The notes under the pieces were generated by a model, which saw nothing but the letters and a program-made list of their open reading frames with translations, had not been told where the DNA came from and did no database searches. The translations under genes were made by a program, and so were the position numbers. Shown in pieces: positions 37,027 to 48,152 of a DNA stretch of 64,000 nt. Positions within the stretch are counted from its first letter, which is position 1; every line of letters starts with the position of its first letter. This stretch comes from Psychrobacillus psychrodurans (GTDB taxonomy: Bacteria > Bacillota > Bacilli > Bacillales_A > Planococcaceae): assembly GCA_900114885.1 (NCBI GenBank), contig FOUN01000012.1:39160-103159 (forward strand). Reading direction: 5' to 3'.

Positions 37027-39660
37027 TTAAACAGATTTAATATATTCCAACACAGAACTTAATGCATTTTCCAATTTACTTGCATCTTTAGCACCAGCCA
37101 TGGCAAAGTCCGGTCGTCCTCCACCTTTACCTCCGCATTGCTCTGCTACTAGTTTGACGATATTTCCAGCATGATAGTTCCCACCAACAATATCCTTTGT
37201 TACTCCTGCAGAAATCATTACTTTATCCCCATCAACTGCACCTAAAACAATGACTGCTTTTTCAAGCTTTTGTTTTAAATCGTCCATCATTTGACGTAAT
37301 TGGTTATTATCTTTCGCATCTACTTTTACAGATAACACAGTTACATCATTTACTTTTTGTGCTGATGATAGGACAGAAGAAGCTTGGCTATTTGCTATTT
37401 TTGCAGAAAGTGACTCATTGTCTTTTAGAACATTTTTTAGCTCTTGTAATGTTTGAGAGACCTTATTCACTAAATCTTTTGGCTGTGCCTTCAATAAATT
37501 TGCTGCTTCGCTTAATATATGTTCTTCTTCTTTAACTATTTCATAAGCGCCTTTACCAGTTACAGCTTCAATACGTCTAGTACCTGCCCCGATTCCACTT
37601 TCTGAAAGGATTTTAAAGAATCCAATTTCTGAAGTGTTTTGAACGTGAATTCCACCGCATAGCTCTAATGAGAAATCTCCCATTTTTACTACCCTTACAA
37701 TATCACCATATTTTTCGCCGAATAATGCCATTGCTCCCATTTGTTTAGCTTCGTCAATATTATGAAAACCAGTAACTACCGGGATATTATCCCACACTTT
37801 TTCATTAACTATACGCTCTATTTGCTCAAGTTCTTCTGTTGTTACTTGTCCAAAATGAGAAAAGTCAAAACGTAAACGATCAGGACCAACATAAGAACCA
37901 GCTTGGTTTACATGTGTCCCTAATACATCTTTCAAGGCTTGATGTAAAATATGTGTAGCTGAGTGATTTTTAATCGTATGTCCGCGAAGTGAATTGTCGA
38001 CAGTTGCCTTTACTTCAGCATCTGTAATAATCTCACCTGACTCAATAACTACTGTGTGCAGATTTTGTCCATTTGGAGCTTTTTGGACATCTTTTACATA
38101 TCCTTTAAATGTATCATTTTCAATTACACCATGATCGGCAATTTGCCCACCACTTTCAGCGTAGAAAGGTGTTTTAGTTAATACTACTTTCACTTCCTCT
38201 CCTTCATGAGCTGATTTAACTAATACTTGATCACGAACTATTGACGTAACTTGAGTAGATATACTCATCGTGTCATATCCGATAAATTCACTTTCATCAT
38301 GTAGATTTCCAAATACTTCGGATTGCACCTGCATAGAATCTATATTTTGTCTTGCGGCACGAGCGCGCGAACGTTGTGCTTCCATTTCCGACTTAAAGCC
38401 ATCATGGTCAACAGTCATGTTTGCTTCTTCTGCATATTCTTCCGTTAATTCAATTGGGAAACCATACGTATCATATAATGTGAATGTTGTAGTTCCGGGG
38501 ATGTAAGATTCACCTTTAGCTTGTTGTTCTTCAATAACCTTTTCTAATATAGCTAAACCATCATGTAATGTTTCATGGAATCGTTCTTCTTCAGTTTTAA
38601 TAACACGCATGATGAAATCCTGTTTTTCTGTTACTTCTGGATAGAAATCTTGCATAATTTTCCCTACAACTGGTACAAGTTCATGTAAAAATGGCTTTTC
38701 AATTCCTAATTGTTTTGCAAAACGAACTGCTCTACGAAGTAATCTTCTAAGGACATATCCTCTTCCTTCGTTTGACGGTAGTGCACCATCTCCAATTGCA
38801 AATGCAACTGTACGAACGTGGTCAGCAATTACTTTAAATGCAGTATCATCGACTTCATTTGCACGATACGACTTTCCAGAAATCTGTTCTGTTTGGCGAA
38901 TAATTGGTATGAATAAATCAGTATCAAAATTTGTTGGAACATCTTGTACCACACTAGCCATACGCTCCAGACCCATGCCAGTATCAATATTTTGTTTTGG
39001 TAACGGTGTGTACGTATTATCTGGATTATGATTAAATTCTGAGAACACTAAATTCCAAATTTCTAAATATCGTTCATTCTCTCCACCTGGATATAACTCA
39101 GGGTCGTTCATATCATTTCCGTAGCTTTCTCCACGATCATAAAAAATCTCCGAGTTCGGACCACTTGGACCTTCTCCAATATCCCAGAAATTACCTTCTA
39201 AACGAATAAGTCTCTCTTCTGGAATTCCGATTTCATCCTTCCAAATATTATATGCTTCTTCGTCCTCTGGATGAATTGTAATAGATAATTTTTCTGGTTC
39301 AAAAGCAATCCATTTAGAATCTGTTAAAAACTCCCAAGCATAATGGATCGCTTCTTTTTTAAAGTAGTCGCCAATAGAAAAGTTCCCTAGCATTTCAAAG
39401 AAAGTATGATGTCTAGCTGTTTTTCCAACATTTTCAATATCGTTTGTGCGAATAGATTTTTGTGCATTCGTAATACGAGGATTTTCAGGAACAACACGCC
39501 CGTCAAAATATTTTTTTAATGTTGCTACACCACTGTTTATCCAAAGTAATGATGGGTCGTTGATTGGTACAAGTGGAGCTGAAGGTTCCTGTGAATGTCC
39601 TTTTTCCATAAAAAAGTCTAAATACATTTGTCTAATTTGAGCACCTGTTAATTGTTTCAT
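37027..39660 (-). CDS. alaS: Alanyl-tRNA synthetase
   Basis: Class II aminoacyl-tRNA synthetase of 877 residues. Aminoacylation-domain motifs [12 protein letters not shown] and the GDG-containing [14 protein letters not shown], the editing-domain zinc ligands HSATH and CGGIH, and the C-terminal DHHA1 region ([16 protein letters not shown]) are all present. AGGAGGAAC precedes ATG 39660. Expression is predicted to be controlled by an upstream T-box; an unusual ~225-bp stretch with a repeat lies between T-box terminator and start codon. Confidence 0.98.
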   Translation of the reverse strand: MKQLTGAQIRQMYLDFFMEKGHSQEPSAPLVPINDPSLLWINSGVATLKKYFDGRVVPENPRITNAQKSIRTNDIENVGKTARHHTFFEMLGNFSIGDYFKKEAIHYAWEFLTDSKWIAFEPEKLSITIHPEDEEAYNIWKDEIGIPEERLIRLEGNFWDIGEGPSGPNSEIFYDRGESYGNDMNDPELYPGGENERYLEIWNLVFSEFNHNPDNTYTPLPKQNIDTGMGLERMASVVQDVPTNFDTDLFIPIIRQTEQISGKSYRANEVDDTAFKVIADHVRTVAFAIGDGALPSNEGRGYVLRRLLRRAVRFAKQLGIEKPFLHELVPVVGKIMQDFYPEVTEKQDFIMRVIKTEEERFHETLHDGLAILEKVIEEQQAKGESYIPGTTTFTLYDTYGFPIELTEEYAEEANMTVDHDGFKSEMEAQRSRARAARQNIDSMQVQSEVFGNLHDESEFIGYDTMSISTQVTSIVRDQVLVKSAHEGEEVKVVLTKTPFYAESGGQIADHGVIENDTFKGYVKDVQKAPNGQNLHTVVIESGEIITDAEVKATVDNSLRGHTIKNHSATHILHQALKDVLGTHVNQAGSYVGPDRLRFDFSHFGQVTTEELEQIERIVNEKVWDNIPVVTGFHNIDEAKQMGAMALFGEKYGDIVRVVKMGDFSLELCGGIHVQNTSEIGFFKILSESGIGAGTRRIEAVTGKGAYEIVKEEEHILSEAANLLKAQPKDLVNKVSQTLQELKNVLKDNESLSAKIANSQASSVLSSAQKVNDVTVLSVKVDAKDNNQLRQMMDDLKQKLEKAVIVLGAVDGDKVMISAGVTKDIVGGNYHAGNIVKLVAEQCGGKGGGRPDFAMAGAKDASKLENALSSVLEYIKSV

Positions 39661-39747
39661 GTTTAGTTCCTCCTAATGATTTGTATTTGTGATTGGTAGA
39701 CGTTGATAATTTTAATATTCGGATCGGCTTTCGGTAATAAAGATTTT

Positions 39748-39849
39748 GTTCCGTTAAAGGGAGCCTAGATAGAAATTTCTATACGAATATGAGCAGCCGG
39801 ACGCTACGCTAGCTTCTAAACATAGAAGTGCGTTGTAACGGAAATCAAC
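39748..39849. repeat. Short inverted-end repeat within the alaS leader
   Basis: About 100 bp bounded by TTCCGTTA (near 39749) and TAACGGAA (39836-39843), an 8-bp perfect inverted pair; its right end reads AACGGAAATCAAC like family A ends. It contains the 14-bp palindrome ATAGAAATTTCTAT (39769-39782). It lies between the alaS T-box terminator and the alaS ribosome site. Confidence 0.7.
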
Positions 39850-39884
39850 AGCATTACTTTACTTCACTAAAGCCAAAACAAATA

Positions 39885-40112
39885 AAAAAAGCCCTCATCC
39901 CTAAAAAAGGGACGAAAGCTGTTGTTTCGCGGTACCACCCTAGTTACACAGTAGAATTCTACTATGTCTCTCAAGAAGCCTTAACGCGGCCAGACGACAG
40001 GTTTTAACTGCATTCAAGAGTAGCTTTCCTATATGTTAGATCAGTGAATTCTTTCAGCCAAGGAATCCATCTCTAGTCAGCTAACAATTAGTACTTTCTC
40101 CGTCAACATTTT
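39885..40112 (-). promoter_or_regulatory. T-box riboswitch controlling alaS
   Basis: Minus strand: Stem I region with a GAAAGCTACT segment whose GCU reads as an alanine specifier (40022-40024), the canonical T-box AGGGTGGTACCGCG (39928-39941), then a terminator hairpin (CGTCCCT/AGGGATG) and T7 run at 39885-39892. Uncharged tRNA-Ala should stabilise the antiterminator. Confidence 0.95.
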
Positions 40113-40126
40113 ACTATATGCAATTG

Positions 40127-40155
40127 ATTATAAAAAACAAATCGCTTTGTGTCAA
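40127..40155 (-). promoter_or_regulatory. Sigma-A promoter of the alaS T-box leader
   Basis: Minus strand TTGACA (40150-40155), 17-bp spacer, TATAAT (40127-40132): perfect consensus. The -35 box includes the recD2 stop codon (40152-40154). Confidence 0.9.
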
Positions 40156-42569
40156 TTGTCTGTATCCATAAATTGATACGGATTGACACCGTTCATACCT
40201 ACTAGAGGATCTATCATATGATAATTTTCAGCAGTTAGATAGGTGACGTCCTTTTGAGTCACTTCCGATTCTTTAACTATTTCTTTTTCCTCTTGTTGCC
40301 CTGATTCTTCTACATTGGATAAACGTTCTTTTAAAGTAGTCAATCTTTGAAGATCATCAGTTCTTTCTACTCCAAACTTAAATACTTCTGGATCACCACA
40401 TAATATAAGAAAGTTTTTAGCTCGTGTTATTCCTGTATAAAGTAAATTTCTTCTTAACATCTTCATATAACTTCTTGTTATAGGCATAATAACCGTTTGA
40501 AATTCACTACCTTGTGATTTATGAACTGAACAGCAATAAGCTAAAGTAAGCTGATTCAAATCATTTTTTTCGTATGTTACTTCATTTCCATCAAAAGAAA
40601 CTATTAGCATTTCTTTTTTCTCGACTGTTTCAGCAGCTCTGAAAATACTAATGACTTCCCCCATATCTCCATTAAACACGTGGCTCTCTGGTTGATTGAC
40701 TAGTTGAAGAACTTTATCCCCAATACGATAAATAGTTTCACCAAATACCATTTCTTTTCGCTTTCCATCTGTATTCGGATTAACCATTTCTTGAATCATT
40801 TTGTTAAGCGCATCAATACCGGCCGGGCCTCTATACATAGGTGCTAAAACTTGCATATCACGAATGGATAGTCCTTTGGATAAAGCACTTTTTAATACTT
40901 GTTCTACTACTTTCGGAATTTGTTCGGTAGAAGCCTTAATGAATGAACGATCCTTTGTCTTGTCTAATAGAGATGCCGGAACCATCCCTTGCTTCATCTC
41001 ATGGGCAAGTTCAATAATCGAGGATCCCTCTGCTTGGCGATAAATATCCTTTAGTTCAACAGTTGGAATTCGTTTAGAGGCGAGTAAGTCCTTTAATACT
41101 TGCCCTGGTCCTACTGGCGGAAGTTGATCTTGATCTCCAACAAAGATCACTTGCGCATCTTTCGGAATAGCTTTTAATAGTTGGTGTCCTAACCATGTAT
41201 CTAACATAGATGTTTCATCAATTATAATTAGTTTGCCTTCGATTTCTTTACCTTCGACGTCTGCATCTTCTTGACCAGTAAATCCTAACAATCTATGAAT
41301 AGTCATAGCAGGTAATTCTGTCGATTCACTTAGGCGTTTAGCAGCTCTACCAGTAGGTGCGGCTAATACTACAGGGAATGGTTTCTTGTCCTTTATCCAT
41401 TCCTTCGGATCTAACGAAAGTCCATGTAGTTCTGCATATAGTTCGACAATCCCTCGTACTACGGTTGTTTTACCCGTACCAGGACCGCCAGTAAGTAATG
41501 TCACGCTTGCATTTAACGCTGTCTCAATTGCATTAATTTGTGTCGGGGCATATTGCACTCCTAAGCGTTCTTCAATACTTCCAAGATGCTTTTTCATCTC
41601 AGCTAATGGAAATTGATGATGTGTATCATTTTCAGCTAGAAGAGTTTCTATTTTAGAGCCAATTCCAACTTCGGAATAATATAGAGAAGGAATATAAAAA
41701 CGATTCACTTCCCCGACTACCCGACTTTCTTCTGCAAGTTCAATGCAGCATTTACTAATTGCCTCATACGGAATTTCCTCACGCTGAGCAGTTTCTAATA
41801 GCTTTTTAACTGATTCTAATAATTGCTCTGCATATAAAAATACATGACCTTCTCCTAACGAAGCAGTTTGAAGGAGGTGATATATCGCTGCCTTGATACG
41901 ATCGGGGTGGTTTCCTTGAATACCTAATTTATAGCCAAGCTCATCAGCTCGAACAAAACCTACCCCCTCTACTTCTTCAATAAGACGGAATGGGTTTTTA
42001 GTTAGTACGTTGAGTGTTTCTTCTCTATAAGCTTGATAGATTTTCATAGCGATTTGAGGTCCAAATCCCCACTCATTAAGTTGAATCATCACTTTTTCTA
42101 AGCCTAAATTTTGTTCTAAAACCGCTCGTAATGTTTGTTTTTTTTCTTCAGCAAGACGTGGAACTACATCTAACGCTTCGGGATCATCCAAAATTTTGTT
42201 AATAGCATTTGGTCCAAGTTTTTTTACAATTTGTTCTGCAGTTTTGCGACCAATACCTGTGAACATATCGCTCGAAAGATAATGAATAATTCCTTGCTCC
42301 GTCGCTGGCACTTCTTTTTGGAACGTTTCCACTTGAAATTGAACACCATATTTCGGATGGTTTTTAATATACCCAATAAATTTATACGCCTCTTCTAGTA
42401 CTAAAGGAGGAAAGTAACCAGATACAATTATTTCTTTGTCTATGTATGTAGTGTTTGTGGATTTGATTTTTAATTTTATGATAGAAAATAAGTTTTGAGG
42501 ATTATGAAAAATGGAAACGATAGGACGACCTGTAATAAATTGTTTTTCATTATTTATATCGTTGGTCAT
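40152..42569 (-). CDS. recD2: ATP-dependent DNA helicase RecD2 (RecD-like)
   Basis: 5'-3' superfamily 1B helicase acting in replication fork and repair processes, without RecBC. The 805 residues include the N-terminal extension with helix-hairpin-helix elements (FTGIGRKTAEQIVKKLGP), Walker A GGPGTGKTT, Walker B IIIDETSMLD and C-terminal SF1 motifs (AYCCSVHKSQGSEF, TGITRAKN). It lies downstream of the TPR gene, as in B. subtilis yrrB-yrrC. Confidence 0.96.
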   Translation of the reverse strand: MTNDINNEKQFITGRPIVSIFHNPQNLFSIIKLKIKSTNTTYIDKEIIVSGYFPPLVLEEAYKFIGYIKNHPKYGVQFQVETFQKEVPATEQGIIHYLSSDMFTGIGRKTAEQIVKKLGPNAINKILDDPEALDVVPRLAEEKKQTLRAVLEQNLGLEKVMIQLNEWGFGPQIAMKIYQAYREETLNVLTKNPFRLIEEVEGVGFVRADELGYKLGIQGNHPDRIKAAIYHLLQTASLGEGHVFLYAEQLLESVKKLLETAQREEIPYEAISKCCIELAEESRVVGEVNRFYIPSLYYSEVGIGSKIETLLAENDTHHQFPLAEMKKHLGSIEERLGVQYAPTQINAIETALNASVTLLTGGPGTGKTTVVRGIVELYAELHGLSLDPKEWIKDKKPFPVVLAAPTGRAAKRLSESTELPAMTIHRLLGFTGQEDADVEGKEIEGKLIIIDETSMLDTWLGHQLLKAIPKDAQVIFVGDQDQLPPVGPGQVLKDLLASKRIPTVELKDIYRQAEGSSIIELAHEMKQGMVPASLLDKTKDRSFIKASTEQIPKVVEQVLKSALSKGLSIRDMQVLAPMYRGPAGIDALNKMIQEMVNPNTDGKRKEMVFGETIYRIGDKVLQLVNQPESHVFNGDMGEVISIFRAAETVEKKEMLIVSFDGNEVTYEKNDLNQLTLAYCCSVHKSQGSEFQTVIMPITRSYMKMLRRNLLYTGITRAKNFLILCGDPEVFKFGVERTDDLQRLTTLKERLSNVEESGQQEEKEIVKESEVTQKDVTYLTAENYHMIDPLVGMNGVNPYQFMDTDN

Positions 42570-42590
42570 ACTACCGCCTCCAAAGTTTCA

Positions 42591-43247
42591 TTAATTACGT
42601 AGAGAAATCATGTCGTACACATAGCGTGCCTGATCATAATTAGGTTGAAGCGTAAAGGCTTCTTTTAAATGAGATAATGCAGCCTCTGTATTAGATGTAG
42701 AAACAGCATATAAAACACCTAGATTGTAGTGTGCATCTGCATTTTCTGCATCTGCATCTACTATTTCTTTGAATACTGGTTCTGCTTGTTCGAACATTTC
42801 TAAGCTTGCGAGGGCAATTCCATAGGACAATTTTACCTGGTTATCCTCAGGAGCCAGTTCATAAGCTCTTTGAAAATATGGAAGTGAAAGCTTTGTTAAA
42901 TTTTCTTTTTCAAGACTCTTCCCAAGCATATAAAATGCGTCTGGACCTTCAATACCACTAGCGATTGCTTTTTCATATAACTTTGCAGCTTCCTCAAATC
43001 TCTCAGCATTATAGTATAAATTTGCAAGACTATAATAAGCTGTTGCTGCACCCTCGTCTAATGTAATTGCTTTTTGGAAAAACTTCTCTGCCCGCTCATC
43101 TTCATTCATTGACGACAAAAGATTTCCAAAATTAATATAACCGATTGCCTCATCCGGATTTTCTTCAATTGCTTTCGTAAAAAGCTCTACTGCTTTTTCG
43201 TAATCTTCTTCTTGTATAGCTTGAATTCCTAATTCATTGTAGTTCAT
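42591..43247 (-). CDS. yrrB: TPR-repeat protein YrrB
   Basis: 218 residues made almost wholly of about six tetratricopeptide repeats (for example AIGYINFGNLLSSMNEDERAE-type helices), predicted to form a protein-binding scaffold. It has no catalytic domain. It sits between mnmA (14 bp) and recD2 (21 bp) in one transcript; the specific partner is unknown. Confidence 0.93.
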   Translation of the reverse strand: MNYNELGIQAIQEEDYEKAVELFTKAIEENPDEAIGYINFGNLLSSMNEDERAEKFFQKAITLDEGAATAYYSLANLYYNAERFEEAAKLYEKAIASGIEGPDAFYMLGKSLEKENLTKLSLPYFQRAYELAPEDNQVKLSYGIALASLEMFEQAEPVFKEIVDADAENADAHYNLGVLYAVSTSNTEAALSHLKEAFTLQPNYDQARYVYDMISLRN

Positions 43248-43261
43248 GTTATTACCTCCAG

Positions 43262-44392
<1,131 letters not shown>

Positions 44393-44399
44393 TTAAATC

Positions 44400-44462
44400 T
44401 TTAACTTCACCGTAATGATTTCAAACTCTGGCCAATGAAGTTAAACCTTTAGCGAGTTTGAA
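44400..44462 (-). other. Interleaved inverted repeats, possible RNA pseudoknot
   Basis: In the yrvO-mnmA gap: TTTAACTTCA (44400-44409) pairs with TGAAGTTAAA (44436-44445), 10 bp perfect; TTCAAACTC (44420-44428) pairs with GAGTTTGAA (44454-44462), 9 bp perfect. The pairs interleave, so the mRNA can form an H-type pseudoknot or two exclusive hairpins. It begins right after the yrvO stop and ends about 26 bases before the mnmA start. No T run follows, so it is not a simple terminator. Confidence 0.6.
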
Positions 44463-45593
44463 CTATAATACTATTTTGCTTATTTTATAAGCCGCTTCAA
44501 TCACTTGCTCTTTTGTATTGTTTAATCCAAAGCTAAATCGAACCGAATTTCGTAACTCTGGTGTGTTTTCTCCATACATTGCTACGAGTACATGAGACGG
44601 ATCAATTGAACCTGCAGTGCACGCAGATCCACTAGATGCATCAATTCCTGCTAAATCTAATTGCACTAAAAAAGTTTCCACATCTGTATTAGGGATACTT
44701 ATATTTATAACATGTGGAAGAACAGATTCATGCGAACCATTAACTTTAAAAGGAACACGAAGTCTCTCTAATTCGGTTAAGAAAACTTGCTTTAACTGAT
44801 TATAAGTTAGAATGCCCTCAGTAATAACTGTTTGTTTCAATTGAACCGCCTTTGCAAAAGCAACAATAGCAGGCACGTTTTCAGTACCTGCACGTTTTTT
44901 TCGCTCCTGCTGTCCTCCGTAAAAAATCGGCTTAAGGTTAACACCTTTACGTTGATATAAAAAACCAATCCCTTTAGGGCCATTTATCTTATGGCTTGAA
45001 ACACTTAGTAAATCGATATAAGCTGTTGTGACGTCTATTGATAAGCTACCAAATGCTTGAACAGCATCCGTGTGGAAATAGGCTGGGTGATCTTTCAAAA
45101 ATTCTCCAATTTCAACGATGGGTTGAATAACCCCAACCTCATTGTTAGCATACATAATAGAAACTAAAATAGTATCTTCTCTTAGTGAATTTTTCAAGTC
45201 ATTGATACTGATCAATCCATTTTTATCTACCGGAAGATAAGTTACTTCAAAACCATCTTTTTCAAGTTGCTCACAAGCATGTAGTACAGCATGATGTTCA
45301 ATCTGAGTTGTAATTACATGCTTACCTTCATTCTTCCTAGCATAAGCAGTTCCAAAAATAGCATAATTATCTGCTTCCGTACCTCCGCTAGTAATAGTAA
45401 TTTCCGTTTCATGTGCCCCAATACTTTTAGCTAAAATTGTTCTTGCATCATCCACTTTCTTTCTTGCTTTTCTTCCTGTCTGATGGATGCTAGATGGGTT
45501 TCCGAACTCTTCTTTCATTTCAGTTGTATAGACTTGGATTACTTCTTCGGACATAGGTGTTGTGGCTGCATGATCCAAATATATTCTAGTCAT
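44463..45593 (-). CDS. yrvO: Cysteine desulfurase (YrvO/NifS-type)
   Basis: PLP enzyme releasing sulfur from cysteine. ATG 45593 (MTRIYLDHAATTP, 376 residues) has AAGGAG six bases upstream; the longer frame overlaps cymR and is rejected. The PLP lysine lies in SSHKINGPKG and the catalytic cysteine in SGSACTAGS. It is placed between cymR and mnmA, suggesting dedicated sulfur delivery to tRNA thiolation. Confidence 0.95.
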   Translation of the reverse strand: MTRIYLDHAATTPMSEEVIQVYTTEMKEEFGNPSSIHQTGRKARKKVDDARTILAKSIGAHETEITITSGGTEADNYAIFGTAYARKNEGKHVITTQIEHHAVLHACEQLEKDGFEVTYLPVDKNGLISINDLKNSLREDTILVSIMYANNEVGVIQPIVEIGEFLKDHPAYFHTDAVQAFGSLSIDVTTAYIDLLSVSSHKINGPKGIGFLYQRKGVNLKPIFYGGQQERKKRAGTENVPAIVAFAKAVQLKQTVITEGILTYNQLKQVFLTELERLRVPFKVNGSHESVLPHVINISIPNTDVETFLVQLDLAGIDASSGSACTAGSIDPSHVLVAMYGENTPELRNSVRFSFGLNNTKEQVIEAAYKISKIVL

Positions 45594-45603
45594 TTTAAAC
45601 TCC

Positions 45604-46026
45604 TTATATATAAAACATATACCCAGTGTTCTCTGGATCTTCTTCTGTATATTTTGCAAGGTCTTCTATCGTAGTGGTGTCTAATACATTTTTGACAGCA
45701 TCTCTAATACGCATCCAAAGTTCACGCTGCGACGGTGCTTCGTCTTCAATCCCTTCAACGATTTGAATAGGACCCTCTAAAACTCGAATAACATCACCTG
45801 CAGTAATTTCGTCTGGTGTTTTTGATAGCATATAACCACCGTAAGCACCTCTTACACTCTTTACAAGCCCTGCATTTCTTAGAGGAGAAACAATCTGCTC
45901 TAGATAAGCTTCAGACAAATTATATTCCGCAGCAATTTGACGGAGGGCAATCGGTCCTTCCCCATATTGCTTCCCTAAAGCCACTATTATCGTTAAACCG
46001 TATCTTCCTTTTGTTGAAAATTTCAA
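45604..46026 (-). CDS. cymR: Rrf2-family cysteine-metabolism regulator CymR
   Basis: Winged-helix repressor of sulfur/cysteine genes, which in Bacillus works in complex with CysK. The 140 residues begin at TTG 46026 (GAGGTGA upstream) with the Rrf2 start MKFSTKGRYGL and helix-turn-helix YLEQIVSPLRNAGLV. It lacks the three cysteines that bind Fe-S in IscR, which supports CymR. It is directly upstream of yrvO. Confidence 0.92.
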   Translation of the reverse strand: MKFSTKGRYGLTIIVALGKQYGEGPIALRQIAAEYNLSEAYLEQIVSPLRNAGLVKSVRGAYGGYMLSKTPDEITAGDVIRVLEGPIQIVEGIEDEAPSQRELWMRIRDAVKNVLDTTTIEDLAKYTEEDPENTGYMFYI

Positions 46027-46099
46027 AATAATTCACCTCATAAGATTAAAAAAATTCTTTCCCTAGTATAGCATAATTACATACTATATCGACTTCAAA

Positions 46100-46128
46100 A
46101 TGACTTTTCAGGCAATCTTCTATATAAT
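46100..46128 (+). promoter_or_regulatory. Sigma-A promoter of rarA
   Basis: ATGACT (46100-46105), 17-bp spacer, TATAAT (46123-46128), 35 bp before the preferred TTG start. Confidence 0.6.
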
Positions 46129-46163
46129 TAAAGAACAGATGTACGAAATAAGGAGTGATCATT

Positions 46164-47450
46164 TTGCAAAATGAACCTTTAGCATATCGGATGAGACCTC
46201 AAACTATAGATGAACTAGCTGGACAACAGCATGTTATCGGAGAAAACACCGCATTGTATAAAATGATAAAAAACGGACATGTACCATCAATGCTATTATA
46301 TGGCGATCCAGGAGTTGGCAAAACCTCTCTTGCATTTGCCATAGCGGGTACCACAAAGCTACCCTTTGTTGCATTGAATGCCACTAAAGCTGGGAAGAAA
46401 GATGTGGAAGATGTAGTAGCCGATGCACGTATCAGCGGGAAAGTCATTCTATTTCTAGATGAGATTCATCGTTTCAACAAGTTACAGCAGGATACATTGC
46501 TACCTCATGTAGAAAATGGATCGATTATATTAATCGGAGCAACAACTGAAAATCCCTATCATGATGTAAACCCAGCAATAAGATCACGTTGTGGTGAAAT
46601 CAAACAACTTAAAAGACTAACGACTGATGACATAGATTTACTTTTAATAAGAGCGTTAGAAGATGAAATAAAAGGTCTTGGTCAGATGAAAATTCAAATT
46701 AGCGAGGATCAAAGAAAATTAATAGCAGATGCAGCTAATGGTGATGCACGAAAAGCTCTAACCCTATTAGAGTCTACTATTTTTGCAAGTTTTGAAGAAA
46801 ACGGGATCACTATTGTAGAGGATTCAATCTTAAAAAGTCTCGTTGATAGGGTCGGGGTTTTTGGGGATAAAAAAGGATCTCACTTTTACAACTTACTTTC
46901 AGCATTACAGAAATCAGTCCGTGGCAGTGATACAGATGCGGCACTATATTATTTGGCGCACCTTTTGGAAAACGGCGACTTGGTAGCTGTTTCTAGAAGG
47001 TTACTGGTAATGAGTTATGAGGATATAGGGCTAGCTAACCCATCTGTTGGTCCACAAGTACTAGCAGCTATTCAATCCGCAGAACGATTAGGATTACCGG
47101 AAGCACGAATACCTTTAGCCAACGCTGTAGTCCTTATGTGTTTATCGGAGAAGTCCAATTCTGCATACTCCGCTTTAGATGCTGCAATTGCAAGTATACA
47201 CCAGGGGAAAACTGGTGATATTCCAAGTCATTTAAAGGACACGCATTATGCAGGAGCAGCTGATTTAGGTCATGGTGGTTATATATATCCACATGACTAT
47301 AAAATCGGCACATTTGGTGGCTGGGTCAATCAAACCTACTTGCCAGATAATCTTGTGGGTTCTACTTTCTATAAACCGATTGAAGCTGGCGAAGAAAAAA
47401 GATTGGCAGCTATCTACACGCGATTAGAGAATTTTAAAAAAGAAAAGTAA
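46164..47450 (+). CDS. rarA: Replication-associated recombination protein RarA (MgsA)
   Basis: AAA+ ATPase (clamp-loader-like) acting at stalled replication forks. Walker A is YGDPGVGKTS, Walker B FLDEIHRFN, sensor 1 ATTENP; the C-terminal MgsA domain contains HYAGAADLGHGGYIYPHDY. GTG 46155 also opens the frame, but TTG 46164 lies eight bases after AAGGAG and aligns with the family N-terminus (NEPLAYRMRP). It is divergent from cymR. Confidence 0.95.
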   Translation: MQNEPLAYRMRPQTIDELAGQQHVIGENTALYKMIKNGHVPSMLLYGDPGVGKTSLAFAIAGTTKLPFVALNATKAGKKDVEDVVADARISGKVILFLDEIHRFNKLQQDTLLPHVENGSIILIGATTENPYHDVNPAIRSRCGEIKQLKRLTTDDIDLLLIRALEDEIKGLGQMKIQISEDQRKLIADAANGDARKALTLLESTIFASFEENGITIVEDSILKSLVDRVGVFGDKKGSHFYNLLSALQKSVRGSDTDAALYYLAHLLENGDLVAVSRRLLVMSYEDIGLANPSVGPQVLAAIQSAERLGLPEARIPLANAVVLMCLSEKSNSAYSALDAAIASIHQGKTGDIPSHLKDTHYAGAADLGHGGYIYPHDYKIGTFGGWVNQTYLPDNLVGSTFYKPIEAGEEKRLAAIYTRLENFKKEK

Positions 47451-47479
47451 TAAGAAAAACCGGATAAAAAAAAGCCCGG

Positions 47480-48105
47480 TCCTCTAAAAAAAATGTAGAT
47501 ATGCCGTTGATTTCCGTTCCGAGCGGACGCTTTCGTGGGCACGGCTTCAGCCGCTTCCCTTGCTCCTGCGCAAGCTCTTCGGAAAAAAGATTTTCTCTAC
47601 GCTCAGTCCAGGGTCTTCAGCTCGCGCTGTTCCCACCGGAGTCGCCGCTCTGCGCTCCAATCATTAGATCCACTTTATATATCGGATAATTTAATTTAAA
47701 ACCGCCTAAGTATACGTGTTTTATTCTAAAATAGGTAACGCTGATAAGGAATCAGATCATAGAAAATCTACTTTCTTCTTCCTTCCATACAGAATAATAT
47801 CTCTAAATAACAAGACGATACTATCCCTACACTAAATGGGACTACTCTTATCATCTAGGCGAGAGGCTATGCTAAATTTTATCATGCAGTGCTACTCACT
47901 TAATTGATTGTAGTGAAATGTGGCGACTCCAACGGGATTAGCGATAAAGTCGAGACCCCGCAGGAAAGAATCGTAGCGCCTGACTGAGGAGGCTCGACCT
48001 CGCCCGCGGAAAGCGTTCCACATGTAACGGAAATAAGTACTATTATTCATTCTTAAAAGTACCATGAACCAAGTGTTCACGGTACATTTTAATATACTTT
48101 CTGTC
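47480..48105. repeat. Inverted-arm repeat element (family A), fullest copy
   Basis: A ~0.55-0.6 kb gene-free unit. The left arm (47506-47664) starts GTTGATTTCCGTTCC and ends GCGCTCCAATCA; the right arm (47905-48038) is its diverged inverse, starting TGATTG and ending TAACGGAAATAAG. A ~240-bp AT-rich core lies between. After the right arm a hairpin GTACCATGAAC/GTTCACGGTAC follows. No transposase is encoded; it resembles a miniature inverted-repeat element. A related direct copy is at 51975-52412. Confidence 0.75.
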
Positions 48106-48108
48106 TAT

Positions 48109-48146
48109 TAAAAAAACCAGCACCCTTGAAAAGGGACTGGATTTTT
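48109..48146 (-). terminator. Terminator after the small Lys-rich protein gene
   Basis: Hairpin CCAGTCCC ... GGGTGCTGG with TTTTTTT on the minus strand just past the stop at 48153. Confidence 0.85.
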
Positions 48147-48152
48147 TATGGT

